A DNA stretch of 42,098 nucleotides from Roseburia sp. (GTDB taxonomy: Bacteria > Bacillota > Clostridia > Lachnospirales > Lachnospiraceae): the NCBI GenBank assembly GCA_023664265.1, contig JAMPFV010000021.1, positions 1 through 42,098 on the forward strand. The letters are read 5' to 3'. This document shows, one piece after another, positions 8,165 to 16,999 of the stretch. The notes beneath the pieces were generated by a model. The model was given only the letters and a program-made list of their open reading frames with translations, made no database searches and was not told the DNA's origin. Both the position numbers and the translations under genes were made by a program. Position 1 is the first letter of the stretch, and each line of letters begins with the position of its first letter.

Positions 8165-9739
8165 ATGGGAATTTATTTGAATCCGGACAACGAAGGCTTT
8201 CGGGAATCTATCCGTTCTGAAATTTATGTGGACAAGACGGGATTGATTGCGTGTACGAACAAATGGCTGAGTACAAAGGAAAAGTTTATCTGCGTCAGCA
8301 GGCCGCGCCGTTTTGGAAAGTCGATGGCTTTGCAGATGCTTGCGGCGTATTATAGCTGTGGCTGTGATTCGAGAGCGTTGTTCAAGGGGTATAAAATAGA
8401 GCGCGAGAAGTCCTTTGAGGAGCATTTGAATCAATATGATGTGATTTATCTGAATATGCAGCAGTTTTTGATTGAGGCAAAGTCAGGAGCAGTGACGAAA
8501 TATCTGGAGCAGGAGGTGCTTGAGGAGCTTGGCGAAGAGTACGAGGCGGCCATAAAAGGACGTGATATAGGACTTGCCGCTGCATTGCGGAGGATTTATG
8601 CGAAAACGGATAAACAGTTCATCTTCCTGATTGACGAGTGGGACTGCGTGATGCGTGAGCGGCAGGAGTCGGAGACCCTGCAGAAGCAGTATCTTGATTT
8701 CCTGAGGAATCTTTTGAAGGACCAGCCCTATGTCGCGCTGGCCTATATGACGGGGATCCTGCCCGTGAAAAAATACGGGCTGCATTCCGCGCTGAATATG
8801 TTCGCGGAGTATTCCATGACGGACCAGTATGTTTTTGAGGAGTATACGGGCTTTACGGAGGCGGAGGTCAAGGCGCTGTGCGAGCGCTTTGACATGGACT
8901 TTGCGGAGACGGGGAGCTGGTATGACGGATATATGCTTACGCAGTTTAAGCACGTCTACAATCCCAAGTCCGTGGTGGAGGCAATGCGGCGGCATCAATA
9001 CTCCAATTACTGGACGTCCACGGAGGTCTATGATGCGCTCAAGACGTATATGGACATGGATTTTGACGGCCTCCGCGCGGATATTGTGCGGATGCTTGGC
9101 GGCGGGCGTGTCAGCGTGAATACGCGCAGCTTTCGGAACGATATGCGCACCTTCAAGACGAAGGACGACATTCTGACGCTGCTGATTCATCTGGGGTATC
9201 TGGCGTATGATTCCAAGGAGCGGGAGACCTTTATTCCCAATAAGGAAATCATAGAGGAATTTGAGAACGCGATGAGCGTCGGCGGCTGGGCGGAGGTTAT
9301 GCGCGTCCTGAAGGCGTCGGAAAAGCTTCTGGCAGACACCTTGCGGGGAGACGCGGAGCGCGTTGCCGAGGGGCTTGACAGGGCGCATATGGAGGTCGCG
9401 TCCATCCTGACCTATAACGACGAAAATGCGCTTGGCTCCGCGATAGGGCTTGCGTACTACAGCGCAAGGAAGGAGTATAAGCTGATCCGCGAGCTGCCCA
9501 CAGGGCATGGCTTTGCGGATGTCGTATTCCTGCCGCTGCCGCACACAGACAAGCCCGCGCTCGTGGTTGAGCTGAAATACGACAAGACCGCCGACGCGGC
9601 CATTCGGCAGATTAAGGACAGGCGGTATACGCAGGCATTGGAGGGGTACAGTGGAGAGCTCCTGCTTGTCGGGATCAACTATGACAGGGACAACGGGAAC
9701 AAGCCCCATAGCTGCGTAATTGAGCGGGTGACGATTTAG
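8165..9739 (+). CDS. AAA-ATPase-like / PD-(D/E)XK nuclease superfamily protein
   Basis: 524 residues of the large family that pairs an AAA-ATPase-like domain (PF09820 type) with a C-terminal PD-(D/E)XK domain (PF08011, DUF1703 type). Seen: an N-terminal YVDKTGLI motif; Walker A in SRPRRFGKSMALQML near residue 45; Walker B in FIFLIDEWD near 155; and a nuclease-like core with GFADVVFL near 450 and VVELKYDK near 466. The start at 8165 follows GGGAGGGA; the longer ATG at 8102 lies upstream of the putative -10. The biological role of this multicopy family is not settled. It lies between serA and the DUF1015 gene and ends 16 bases before the latter. Confidence 0.88.
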   Translation: MGIYLNPDNEGFRESIRSEIYVDKTGLIACTNKWLSTKEKFICVSRPRRFGKSMALQMLAAYYSCGCDSRALFKGYKIEREKSFEEHLNQYDVIYLNMQQFLIEAKSGAVTKYLEQEVLEELGEEYEAAIKGRDIGLAAALRRIYAKTDKQFIFLIDEWDCVMRERQESETLQKQYLDFLRNLLKDQPYVALAYMTGILPVKKYGLHSALNMFAEYSMTDQYVFEEYTGFTEAEVKALCERFDMDFAETGSWYDGYMLTQFKHVYNPKSVVEAMRRHQYSNYWTSTEVYDALKTYMDMDFDGLRADIVRMLGGGRVSVNTRSFRNDMRTFKTKDDILTLLIHLGYLAYDSKERETFIPNKEIIEEFENAMSVGGWAEVMRVLKASEKLLADTLRGDAERVAEGLDRAHMEVASILTYNDENALGSAIGLAYYSARKEYKLIRELPTGHGFADVVFLPLPHTDKPALVVELKYDKTADAAIRQIKDRRYTQALEGYSGELLLVGINYDRDNGNKPHSCVIERVTI

Positions 9740-9755
9740 ACGAGGAGGAGAGTTT

Positions 9756-10997
9756 ATGGCGGTAATCAGACCATTCAGGGCATACAGGCCCAAGGAGGGC
9801 TTGGAGGCGCAGATAGCGGCGCTTCCGTATGATGTGTACAACAGGGAGGAGGCGTGCGCGGCAGTCAGGGGAAAGCCCCTGTCCTTCCTGAATATCGACA
9901 GAGCGGAGACACAGTTTGACGCCTCCGTCGGCACCTATGACGATGTGGTATACCGGAAGGCCCACGATTTACTGTGGGGAATGATAGCGCGCGGCGAGTT
10001 CGTGCAGGAGGACAAGGCGGTCTACTATATCTATGAGCTGACGATGGACGGCAGGGTACAGACAGGCATTGTGGCCTGTGCAAGCGTGGATGACTATCAG
10101 AATCAGGTGATTAAGAAGCATGAAAATACGCGCGCGGATAAGGAGCTTGACCGCATTCGCCATGTGGAGGCCTGCGAGGCGCAGACAGGCCCGATTTTCC
10201 TGGCGTATCGGGCAAACGGCACGCTGCGGGCGATCATAGCGCGCACAAAGGAGCAGAAGGCGCTCTATGACTTTACGTCGGAGGATGGCATCACACACCG
10301 CGTATGGTGCATCCGCGGAGATGAGGAGATCGCGGCGGTTGCGGCGGCCTTTGAGGGAATCGGGCAGATTTACATAGCGGACGGGCATCACCGCTGCGCG
10401 TCGGCAGTCAAGGCAGGCTTGAAAAAGCGCGGGCAGAATCCGAATCACACGGGGGAGGAGGAGTATAACTATTTCCTCTCGGTGCTCTTTGCGGACGAGG
10501 AGCTGATGATCATGGACTACAACCGCGTGGTGAAGGACTTGAACGGACTTTCCGAGACGGAGTTTCTGGCTGCTGTTGAGACGGTATTTCAGGTGGTTTC
10601 CAAGGGGGGGGGATGCATAAGACCCGCCCAAAAAGGACAGATGGCAATGCTTTTGGGGGATACGTGGTATCTGCTGGAGGTGCGGGCGGCATATCGCAGC
10701 GACGACCCTGTGGAGGGCTTGGACGTTGCGATTCTGCAAAACCATATCCTTGCGCCCATTCTGGGGATTGCGGACCCTAAGACCGATAAGCGGATTGATT
10801 TTGTCGGCGGTATTCGGGGAATCGGAGCGCTTGAGAGGCGGGTAAAGACCGACTGCAAGGCGGCCTTTGCGATGTACCCGACGTCCATTCAGGAGCTGTT
10901 TGGCGTGGCGGACGCAGATCTGCTGATGCCGCCCAAATCGACATGGTTCGAGCCGAAGCTCAGAAGCGGGCTGTTTATCCATGTGATTAAGGAATAA
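9756..10997 (+). CDS. DUF1015 family protein
   Basis: 413 residues, the normal family length. The N-terminus (IRPFRAYRPKEG) and the core motif YIADGHHRCASAVK near residue 208 are typical of DUF1015. The conserved DGHHR points to a metal or phosphate site, but the function is not established. In many Firmicutes this family sits beside serA and serC; here two genes lie between. Start: ATG after GAGGAGGAG. Oddity: nine consecutive G (10604-10612) inside the frame, encoding part of SKGGGC. The frame stays open on both sides. Confidence 0.88.
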   Translation: MAVIRPFRAYRPKEGLEAQIAALPYDVYNREEACAAVRGKPLSFLNIDRAETQFDASVGTYDDVVYRKAHDLLWGMIARGEFVQEDKAVYYIYELTMDGRVQTGIVACASVDDYQNQVIKKHENTRADKELDRIRHVEACEAQTGPIFLAYRANGTLRAIIARTKEQKALYDFTSEDGITHRVWCIRGDEEIAAVAAAFEGIGQIYIADGHHRCASAVKAGLKKRGQNPNHTGEEEYNYFLSVLFADEELMIMDYNRVVKDLNGLSETEFLAAVETVFQVVSKGGGCIRPAQKGQMAMLLGDTWYLLEVRAAYRSDDPVEGLDVAILQNHILAPILGIADPKTDKRIDFVGGIRGIGALERRVKTDCKAAFAMYPTSIQELFGVADADLLMPPKSTWFEPKLRSGLFIHVIKE

Positions 10998-11045
10998 TTG
11001 TGTACGGGTTACAATAGTTTAGAGTAAATGGAGTGTGAAGGTGAC

Positions 11046-11936
11046 ATGTTGTTAGCGGAATTGGCAGAGTTGGCGAATATGGAGGATATCAGTGAGAATC
11101 TGAACGCGATAGAGCAGTTTATGGATGCGCTGCCTGAGAAGGCGCTGAGCTTTGGGATCCGCGTCCTGATTGCGGCAGTCTTATTTCTTGTGGGTTCAAG
11201 GCTGATCAAGCTCATCCGAAGGATTGTCCGCAAATCGCTGGAGCGCGCCAAGGTGGAAACTGGCGTGCTGCAGTTCCTTGACAGTCTGCTCAAAGGGACG
11301 CTGTATCTGATACTGGTGCTGATAATCGCGGGAAATTTCGGCTTTGACGCGGCGAGTGTTGTGGCGCTGGTTGGCTCCGCGGGCGTCACGATTGGCCTTG
11401 CGATGCAGGGGAGCCTCAGCAATCTTGCGGGCGGCGTGCTGATATTGCTGCTGAAGCCTTTTCGGGTGGAGGACTATATCATCGAGTCGTCGCACGGGAA
11501 CGAGGGAACCGTCAAGGAAATCGGGATTTTCTATACCAAGCTGGCGACGCCCGACGGCAAGATTGTGGTGCTGCCAAACGGGAACCTTGCGAACAACTCC
11601 ATCACAAACGCGACGGAATCCCCGATGCGGCGGATGGATCTGACGGTGGGGATTTCTTATGATGCGGATATTGAGGCGGCCAAAAATGTCCTCCGCGAGG
11701 TGATGGAGGCAGATTTGGATGTGCTCAAGGAGGAGCCGATTCTGGTGTTTGTCAGCGCGCTGGGCAGCAGCGAGGTGGCGCTCGGAATGCGCTGCTTCTG
11801 CGAGAATCCCAAGTATTGGGAGCTGCGCTGGCGTCTCCTCGAAAACGCGAAGCGCGCGCTTGACAGGGCTGAAATCGAGATCCCATATCAGCAGATAACC
11901 GTTCATCATCGGGAGGATACTGCTGTAGAAAAATAA
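11046..11936 (+). CDS. small-conductance mechanosensitive channel, MscS family
   Basis: 296 residues from the ATG at 11046, which is preceded by GAAGGTG; an ATG six codons earlier has no good ribosome site. Three membrane segments can be seen (about 28-46, 76-98 and 104-130). The last holds the Ala/Gly-rich pore helix VGSAGVTIGLAMQGSLSNLAG. PFRVEDYI and a soluble beta/alpha region (GNLANNSITN, then PILVFVSALGSSEVALGMRC) follow, as in the MscS cytoplasmic vestibule. Family role: a pressure-release valve in the cytoplasmic membrane on hypo-osmotic shock. It starts about 50 bases after the DUF1015 gene. Confidence 0.92.
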   Translation: MLLAELAELANMEDISENLNAIEQFMDALPEKALSFGIRVLIAAVLFLVGSRLIKLIRRIVRKSLERAKVETGVLQFLDSLLKGTLYLILVLIIAGNFGFDAASVVALVGSAGVTIGLAMQGSLSNLAGGVLILLLKPFRVEDYIIESSHGNEGTVKEIGIFYTKLATPDGKIVVLPNGNLANNSITNATESPMRRMDLTVGISYDADIEAAKNVLREVMEADLDVLKEEPILVFVSALGSSEVALGMRCFCENPKYWELRWRLLENAKRALDRAEIEIPYQQITVHHREDTAVEK

Positions 11937-11973
11937 AAATACCGGAATTACATAAGAAAATGAAAAAAAACTC

Positions 11974-12002
11974 TTTACATTTTGAAAACTCTGATATACA
12001 AT
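11974..12002 (+). promoter_or_regulatory. promoter of the tRNA-Thr gene
   Basis: TTTACA (11974-11979), 17 bases, then TACAAT (11997-12002). The tRNA begins 26 bases downstream, giving a leader of about 19 bases. Confidence 0.7.
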
Positions 12003-12027
12003 AAGATATATGTTTTTCACATGGTAA

Positions 12028-12100
12028 GCTTTCGTAGCGCAGTTGGTAGCGCAACTGATTCGTAATCAGTAGGTCGAGGGTTCGAGTCCCTTCGAAAGCT
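12028..12100 (+). tRNA. tRNA-Thr (anticodon CGU)
   Basis: A 73-base cloverleaf. The acceptor arms are GCTTTCG (12028-12034) and CGAAAGC (12093-12099). The anticodon stem ACTGA/TCAGT encloses loop TTCGTAA with anticodon CGT, reading ACG codons. The T-loop is GGTTCGAGTCC. CCA is not encoded. It has its own promoter and terminator. Confidence 0.96.
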
Positions 12101-12105
12101 TATTG

Positions 12106-12139
12106 CGCCGCTGAAGGATTTCAGCGGCGTAAATTTTTA
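12106..12139 (+). terminator. intrinsic terminator of the tRNA gene
   Basis: A perfect 10-bp stem CGCCGCTGAA/TTCAGCGGCG with a GGAT loop, followed by TAAATTTTTA, five bases after the tRNA. Confidence 0.88.
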
Positions 12140-12170
12140 CTCTATGGGAAATAAGGAAAGGCGGATTCGC

Positions 12171-12611
12171 ATGGACAGATTGACGGAGGATATTATTCAT
12201 ACCGCGAACAGTTTTGCGGAGAACTTCGACAAAAATCCCGTTTATCCTTTTATCCAAAAGGGAGCATTTGATTACTCCATAGAAAGTCTCACGGTAGCAG
12301 ACCGGCTTTTGGAGGAATTGAGCAATTATGAACCGGATGAAGAAACTCTTTGCGATACCGCTTCCATGATTGGGTGCTATGTGTTTGAGACGGCGCGGAG
12401 AAATTATGGCGGAACGTATATTTGGGTAAGAAAAGAGCAGCAGCCCGTTTTAATTGCCGGCTTGCCGGATTTCCAAGTGTCAATCCGGGCGTGGGAAAAA
12501 GTGAGAGGGCGCCTTACAAACGGTAAGGAAGACAGCATTCCTTTTTATATTGCGGGGTACAAGGAGCATATAGAGCATGCGAAAAAGGGAGATTTTGTTA
12601 TGATTGTATAA
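12171..12611 (+). CDS. hypothetical protein
   Basis: 146 residues starting MDRLTEDIIHTANSFAENF. I do not recognise the family. No signal peptide or membrane segment is seen; the composition suggests a small cytosolic alpha/beta protein (a helical first half, then YIWVRKEQQPVLIAGLPDF as beta strands). The start at 12171 is preferred because AAGGAAAGG precedes it. An in-frame ATG at 12144 has no ribosome site and abuts the tRNA terminator. Transcription may come by read-through from the tRNA promoter. The stop codon lies inside the hairpin at 12602-12645. Confidence 0.7.
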   Translation: MDRLTEDIIHTANSFAENFDKNPVYPFIQKGAFDYSIESLTVADRLLEELSNYEPDEETLCDTASMIGCYVFETARRNYGGTYIWVRKEQQPVLIAGLPDFQVSIRAWEKVRGRLTNGKEDSIPFYIAGYKEHIEHAKKGDFVMIV

Positions 12612-12645
12612 AATATTGCGGAAGCGTGCAATATTTTATACAATC
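12602..12645. terminator. 18-bp perfect inverted repeat between convergent genes
   Basis: Arms 12602-12619 and 12628-12645 are perfectly complementary around an 8-base loop. The TAA of the upstream gene is inside the left arm. The stem is A/T-rich at its base, as expected of a bidirectional terminator, and the next gene converges from the other strand. Confidence 0.8.
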
Positions 12646-12676
12646 CGCGGCTGAAACCACTTTGATCAGTGTTTCC

Positions 12677-13495
12677 TTAAAACGCCATCCGCTTCTCCAA
12701 CACACTCAACAGCCAATAAATCAGCATTGCAATCGCGCACAGGATGACAATACTCAGAATCACCATATCCAGCTTGAAAACCTGACTGCCGTATATAATC
12801 AGATAGCCCAGACCCTTTCTTCCCGCGAGAAATTCTCCGATAATGACCCCGACAAGCGCAAGGCCGATATTGACCTTTGACAGGGAGATAAACGTCGGGA
12901 TATTTCCCGGGAACACCACCTTCGTAAACGCCTGAAGCCTGCTGCCGCCCAGTGTCTCAATCAGCTTGAGGCGCTCTGGGTCAGTCTGCTCAAACGCCTG
13001 ATACAGGTTGAGGATGCACCCGAAGAGGCCGACGGACATCCCGCAGAGGATGATGGTCCGCGGGCCGGTGCCGAGCCAGACGATGATAAGGGGCGCGAGC
13101 GCCGACTTTGGCAGGCTGTTGAGGACAATCAGAAACGGCTCCAGCATTTTTCCGAGTGACGGGTGGAACCAGAAGAAGGTCGCCGTCAACAGGGAAAACG
13201 CGATAATCAGCAGAAAGCTCACCAGCGATTCGAGCAGGGTGATTCCGATGTGGTTCAGGAGCGACATATTGCGAATGTCGTTCACGAAAAGGCGGGCGAT
13301 TGCGGCGGGGGAGCTGAAATAAAAGCGGTCAATCCAACCGAAATCCGAGGCAAGCTGCCACAGCGCGAGAAAGCCGATAAATACCAGTATGCGGCTCCAG
13401 AAGATGCAGAGCTGCCGGCGGCGTCTCTGCCGCATATAGCGCTGCTGCCCGTCCTGCGGTGCGGAAGGCTTAGGGTTATATATCCGTGTTTTCAT
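12677..13495 (-). CDS. ABC transporter permease (nitrate/sulfonate/taurine-type family)
   Basis: 272 residues with about six membrane segments. It contains the BPD_transp_1 fold and the EAA-loop-like block LIETLGGSRLQAFTKVVFPGNIPTFISLSKVNIGLALVGVI (positions about 175-215, quoted only as landmarks). This belongs to the SsuC/TauC/ThiX-like group. The start at 13495 is chosen because GGAGGG precedes it. It overlaps the end of the ATPase gene by 20 bases, so the two are coupled. Substrate cannot be deduced: no substrate-binding protein or pathway gene is adjacent. Confidence 0.88.
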   Translation of the reverse strand: MKTRIYNPKPSAPQDGQQRYMRQRRRRQLCIFWSRILVFIGFLALWQLASDFGWIDRFYFSSPAAIARLFVNDIRNMSLLNHIGITLLESLVSFLLIIAFSLLTATFFWFHPSLGKMLEPFLIVLNSLPKSALAPLIIVWLGTGPRTIILCGMSVGLFGCILNLYQAFEQTDPERLKLIETLGGSRLQAFTKVVFPGNIPTFISLSKVNIGLALVGVIIGEFLAGRKGLGYLIIYGSQVFKLDMVILSIVILCAIAMLIYWLLSVLEKRMAF

Positions 13496-14267
13496 TCTGC
13501 ATTTCCCTCCAAATCGCGTCAAAATATTCCTGAAAAAGCTTAGAGCTTCTGACCTCATCGCGGCGGATGCCGTTCTGCTCAAATTCGATGGCTATTCGGT
13601 CCTTGGTGCGGCACGGGGACTTTGTGAGGACATAGATGGTATCCCCCAACGCAATCGCCTCGGAAATGTCGTGCGTGACAAGGATTGCGGTTTTCCTCTC
13701 GGATTTGATGATGCCGCGCACGTCCCTGGACACATTGAGCCTTGTCTGATAGTCAAGCGCGCTGAACGGCTCGTCGAGCAGGAGCAAATCGGGGCGCGTC
13801 GCGAGCGTGCGGATCAGGGCAATCCGCTGCCGCATCCCGCCTGAGAGCGCGGAGGGCTTCTGGCGTTTAAAATCGGAAAGACGGTACTTCTCGAGCAGCT
13901 CGTCAACAAACGCCAGATTTTCGGGCGTCTTACTCTTTTGTATTTCAAGGCCGAGCATGATGTTGTGGTAAACGTCGCGCCATTCGAGTAAATGGTCGTG
14001 CTGCAGCATATACCCGATGCGCGGCGTGGAGAAGTCCTCCGAATAAAAGGTGATAAACCCGTTTACGGGCTTCAATAAGCCGCAGATGAGGGACAGAATA
14101 GTGGATTTGCCGCAGCCGCTCGGACCGACGAGAACGACGAATTCGCCCCTTTCAACGGTTAGATTTATGTTTTCCAAAACCTTTGTTTCGCCCAAGCTTC
14201 CATAGTAGGAGAAGTCAATGCCGTCGAGACGAAGAAAGGGTTTGCTTTGCCGGCTACAGGCTTCCAT
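13476..14267 (-). CDS. ABC transporter ATP-binding protein (SsuB/TauB-like)
   Basis: 263 residues. Walker A is GPSGCGKST (48-56), the signature is LSGGMRQR (141-148), Walker B is LLLLDEP (about 161-167) and the switch His is in VTHDISEA. It powers import through the permease encoded just downstream. The start at 14267 follows AAAGGCGG; an ATG 39 codons earlier lies upstream of the predicted promoter. The operon holds only these two genes, so the solute-binding protein must be encoded elsewhere. Confidence 0.92.
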   Translation of the reverse strand: MEACSRQSKPFLRLDGIDFSYYGSLGETKVLENINLTVERGEFVVLVGPSGCGKSTILSLICGLLKPVNGFITFYSEDFSTPRIGYMLQHDHLLEWRDVYHNIMLGLEIQKSKTPENLAFVDELLEKYRLSDFKRQKPSALSGGMRQRIALIRTLATRPDLLLLDEPFSALDYQTRLNVSRDVRGIIKSERKTAILVTHDISEAIALGDTIYVLTKSPCRTKDRIAIEFEQNGIRRDEVRSSKLFQEYFDAIWREMQNENTDI

Positions 14268-14300
14268 AGTGACCGCCGCCTTTTGATTAGAATATAGGAT

Positions 14301-14329
14301 ATTATATGCGGAACGCGATAAGGGGTGAA
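14301..14329 (-). promoter_or_regulatory. promoter of the ABC operon
   Basis: On the minus strand, TTCACC (14329-14324), a 17-base spacer, then TATAAT (14306-14301). Transcription runs away from argH. Confidence 0.6.
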
Positions 14330-14355
14330 TTTTGTAGCTTTGTGCGGATTGGTTC

Positions 14356-14384
14356 TTGAAACAATCGGAAAGATATGATAACAT
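14356..14384 (+). promoter_or_regulatory. promoter of argH
   Basis: TTGAAA (14356-14361), 17 bases, then TAACAT (14379-14384). It is divergent from the ABC promoter, with 26 bases between the two -35 elements. In the leader, GACCGCC (14397-14403) can pair with GGCGGTC (14417-14423). Confidence 0.55.
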
Positions 14385-14450
14385 TATTGCTAATTGGACC
14401 GCCGGAGCACGGCAGAGGCGGTCAATCGGCTGACAGGGAGGAGTTGTTGC

Positions 14451-15830
14451 ATGGCACAGCTATGGGGAGGCCGTTTCACGAAGGAAACGGATAAACTGGT
14501 ATATAATTTTAACGCGTCCATCTCCTTTGACCGGAAGTTTTTCGCACAGGATGTTGCGGGCAGCATGGCGCATGTGCGGATGCTGGCAAAGCAGGGGATT
14601 TTGACGGAGGAGGAGATGACGCGGATTCTGGAGGGCTTGCAGGGAATCCTCGCGGATGTGGAGAGCGGGAAGCTTGAGATTACGGAGGAATACGAGGATA
14701 TTCACAGCTTTGTGGAGGCGAATCTGATTGACCGAATCGGCGATGCGGGCAAGAAGCTCCACACGGGAAGAAGCCGCAATGACCAGGTTGCATTGGATAT
14801 GAAGCTGTACACGAGGCAGGAGATACAGGAGCTGGACGGACTGTTAAAGACGTTGCTGGAGGTGCTGCTTTCCCTCATGGAGGAGAATTTGGACACCTGT
14901 ATGCCGGGCTTTACGCATTTACAGAAGGCGCAGCCGATTACATTGGCGCATCATCTGGGGGCATATTTTGAGATGTTCAAGCGTGACCGTCAGCGGCTGG
15001 GCGATATTTATGACAGGATGAATTACTGCCCGCTCGGATCGGGGGCGCTCGCGGGGACGACCTATCCGCTGGACCGCGCGTATACGGCGGAGCTGCTTGA
15101 TTTCAACGGGCCGACGCTGAACAGCATGGATTCGGTTGCGGACAGGGACTATGTGATTGAGCTTCTCTCGGCGATGGCGACGATTATGATGCATTTGAGC
15201 CGCTTTTGCGAGGAGATTATTCTGTGGAACTCAAACGAGTACCGTTTTGTCGAACTGGACGACGCGTATTCCACGGGCAGCAGTATCATGCCCCAGAAGA
15301 AGAATCCGGACATTGCGGAGCTGGTGCGCGGCAAGACAGGGCGGGTGTACGGCGCTTTGATTTCCCTGCTCACGACGATGAAGGGGCTTCCGCTCGCCTA
15401 CAACAAGGATATGCAGGAGGACAAGGAGCTCACGTTCGACGCGATTGACACCACGAAGGGCTGTATCGCGCTGTTCACGGGGATGCTGAGAACGCTGAGG
15501 TTTAACAAAGGCATTATGCGGGAGAGCGCGGGGAAGGGCTTCACGAACGCGACGGACGCGGCGGATTACCTTGTCAACCATGGCGTACCGTTTCGGGATG
15601 CGCACGGCATTATCGGCAGGCTGGTGCTGTACTGCATAGAGAAGGACAAGGCGATTGACGAGCTGTCCTTAGCGGAGCTGCAGGCCGTCAGTCCGGTGTT
15701 TGAAGAGGATGTGTATGAGGCGGTCAGCCTGGAAGCCTGCGTCAACAGGCGGACGACCATCGGCGCGCCGGGGCCGGAAGCCATGCGCGAGGTCCTGCGG
15801 GTAAATCGGGAATATTTAAGCCTGAGTTGA
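14451..15830 (+). CDS. argH: argininosuccinate lyase
   Basis: 459 residues, the normal length. It splits argininosuccinate into arginine and fumarate, the last step of arginine synthesis; it is a cytosolic tetramer. It begins MAQLWGGRF, carries HTGRSRNDQV near residue 105 and the fumarase/aspartase superfamily signature GSSIMPQKKNPD near 280. The start follows GGGAGGAG; an in-frame ATG 57 bases earlier lies in the leader hairpin. No argG is beside it. asd follows about 70 bases on. Confidence 0.96.
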   Translation: MAQLWGGRFTKETDKLVYNFNASISFDRKFFAQDVAGSMAHVRMLAKQGILTEEEMTRILEGLQGILADVESGKLEITEEYEDIHSFVEANLIDRIGDAGKKLHTGRSRNDQVALDMKLYTRQEIQELDGLLKTLLEVLLSLMEENLDTCMPGFTHLQKAQPITLAHHLGAYFEMFKRDRQRLGDIYDRMNYCPLGSGALAGTTYPLDRAYTAELLDFNGPTLNSMDSVADRDYVIELLSAMATIMMHLSRFCEEIILWNSNEYRFVELDDAYSTGSSIMPQKKNPDIAELVRGKTGRVYGALISLLTTMKGLPLAYNKDMQEDKELTFDAIDTTKGCIALFTGMLRTLRFNKGIMRESAGKGFTNATDAADYLVNHGVPFRDAHGIIGRLVLYCIEKDKAIDELSLAELQAVSPVFEEDVYEAVSLEACVNRRTTIGAPGPEAMREVLRVNREYLSLS

Positions 15831-15901
15831 GGCATATGGCGAACGGAGCAGAGAGAGAATAGGGCAGATGTGTGTGATGCTTTGGAATGGAGGAAAATAA
15901 G

Positions 15902-16987
15902 ATGAGTGAGAAGTTAAAGGTTGGTATTCTTGGCGGTACGGGTATGGTCGGACAGCGGTTTATTTCTCTGCTGGAGAACCATCCGTGGTTTGAGGTGACG
16001 ACGATTGCGGCGAGCCCGCGCTCGGCGGGAAAGACCTATGCGGAGGCTGTCGGCGACAGGTGGAAGATGACGACGCCGATGCCGGAGGCGGTCAAGAGCA
16101 TTGTCGTGATGAATGTCAACGAGGTGGAGAAGGTGGCCTCGGAGGTTGACTTTGTATTCTCTGCGGTCGATATGACCAAGGAAGAAATCAAGAAAATCGA
16201 GGAGGATTACGCGAGGACGGAGACGCCCGTTGTCAGCAATAATTCCGCGCACCGCTGGACGCCGGATGTGCCCATGGTAGTGCCCGAGATTAATCCCGAG
16301 CATATGAGGGTGATTGAGTTCCAGAGAAAGCGCCTTGGCACGACAAGAGGCTTTGTGGCGGTAAAGCCGAACTGCTCCATTCAGAGCTATGCGCCGGTGC
16401 TGACTGCGTGGAAGGAATTTGAGCCGCACGAGGTGGTTGCGACGACGTATCAGGCGATTTCCGGAGCGGGGAAAACCTTTAAGGATTGGCCGGAGATGGA
16501 GGGGAATATTATTCCGTACATCGGCGGCGAGGAGGAGAAGAGTGAGAAGGAGCCGCTCAGAATCTGGGGCGAGATCAAGGACGGTGTGATTGTCCCCGCG
16601 GAAAGCCCCGTGATTACCTGTCAGTGTATCCGCGTCCCTGTCTTGAACGGACACACGGCGGCGGTATTTGTGAAGTTCAGGAAACAGCCCACGAAGGAGC
16701 AGTTGATAGAGAAGCTGGTTCAGTTTAAAGGCGTGCCGCAGGAGCTGGCGCTTCCGAGTGCACCCAGGCAGTTTATCCGATACATGGAGGAGGACAACCG
16801 GCCGCAGGTGGCGCTGGATGTGGACTACGAGAACGGCATGGGGATTTCCGTCGGACGGCTTCGCGAGGATTCCGTATATGATTGGAAGTTTGTCGGACTT
16901 TCCCACAACACGGTGCGGGGCGCCGCGGGCGGCGCCGTGCTCTGTGCGGAGCTGTTAAAGGCACAGGGATACATCACGAAAAAGTAA
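15902..16987 (+). CDS. asd: aspartate-semialdehyde dehydrogenase
   Basis: 361 residues. It reduces aspartyl phosphate to the semialdehyde with NADPH, feeding lysine, diaminopimelate, methionine and threonine. The N-terminal GGTGMVGQRF is the dinucleotide motif, PNCSIQSY near residue 160 holds the catalytic Cys, and QAISGAGKTF follows. The sequence is of the archaeal/fungal-like branch rather than the enterobacterial one. ATG at 15902 follows TGGAGGAAAA; an ATG five codons earlier overlaps that ribosome site. Confidence 0.94.
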   Translation: MSEKLKVGILGGTGMVGQRFISLLENHPWFEVTTIAASPRSAGKTYAEAVGDRWKMTTPMPEAVKSIVVMNVNEVEKVASEVDFVFSAVDMTKEEIKKIEEDYARTETPVVSNNSAHRWTPDVPMVVPEINPEHMRVIEFQRKRLGTTRGFVAVKPNCSIQSYAPVLTAWKEFEPHEVVATTYQAISGAGKTFKDWPEMEGNIIPYIGGEEEKSEKEPLRIWGEIKDGVIVPAESPVITCQCIRVPVLNGHTAAVFVKFRKQPTKEQLIEKLVQFKGVPQELALPSAPRQFIRYMEEDNRPQVALDVDYENGMGISVGRLREDSVYDWKFVGLSHNTVRGAAGGAVLCAELLKAQGYITKK

Positions 16988-16999
16988 CTCCCTTTGAAA

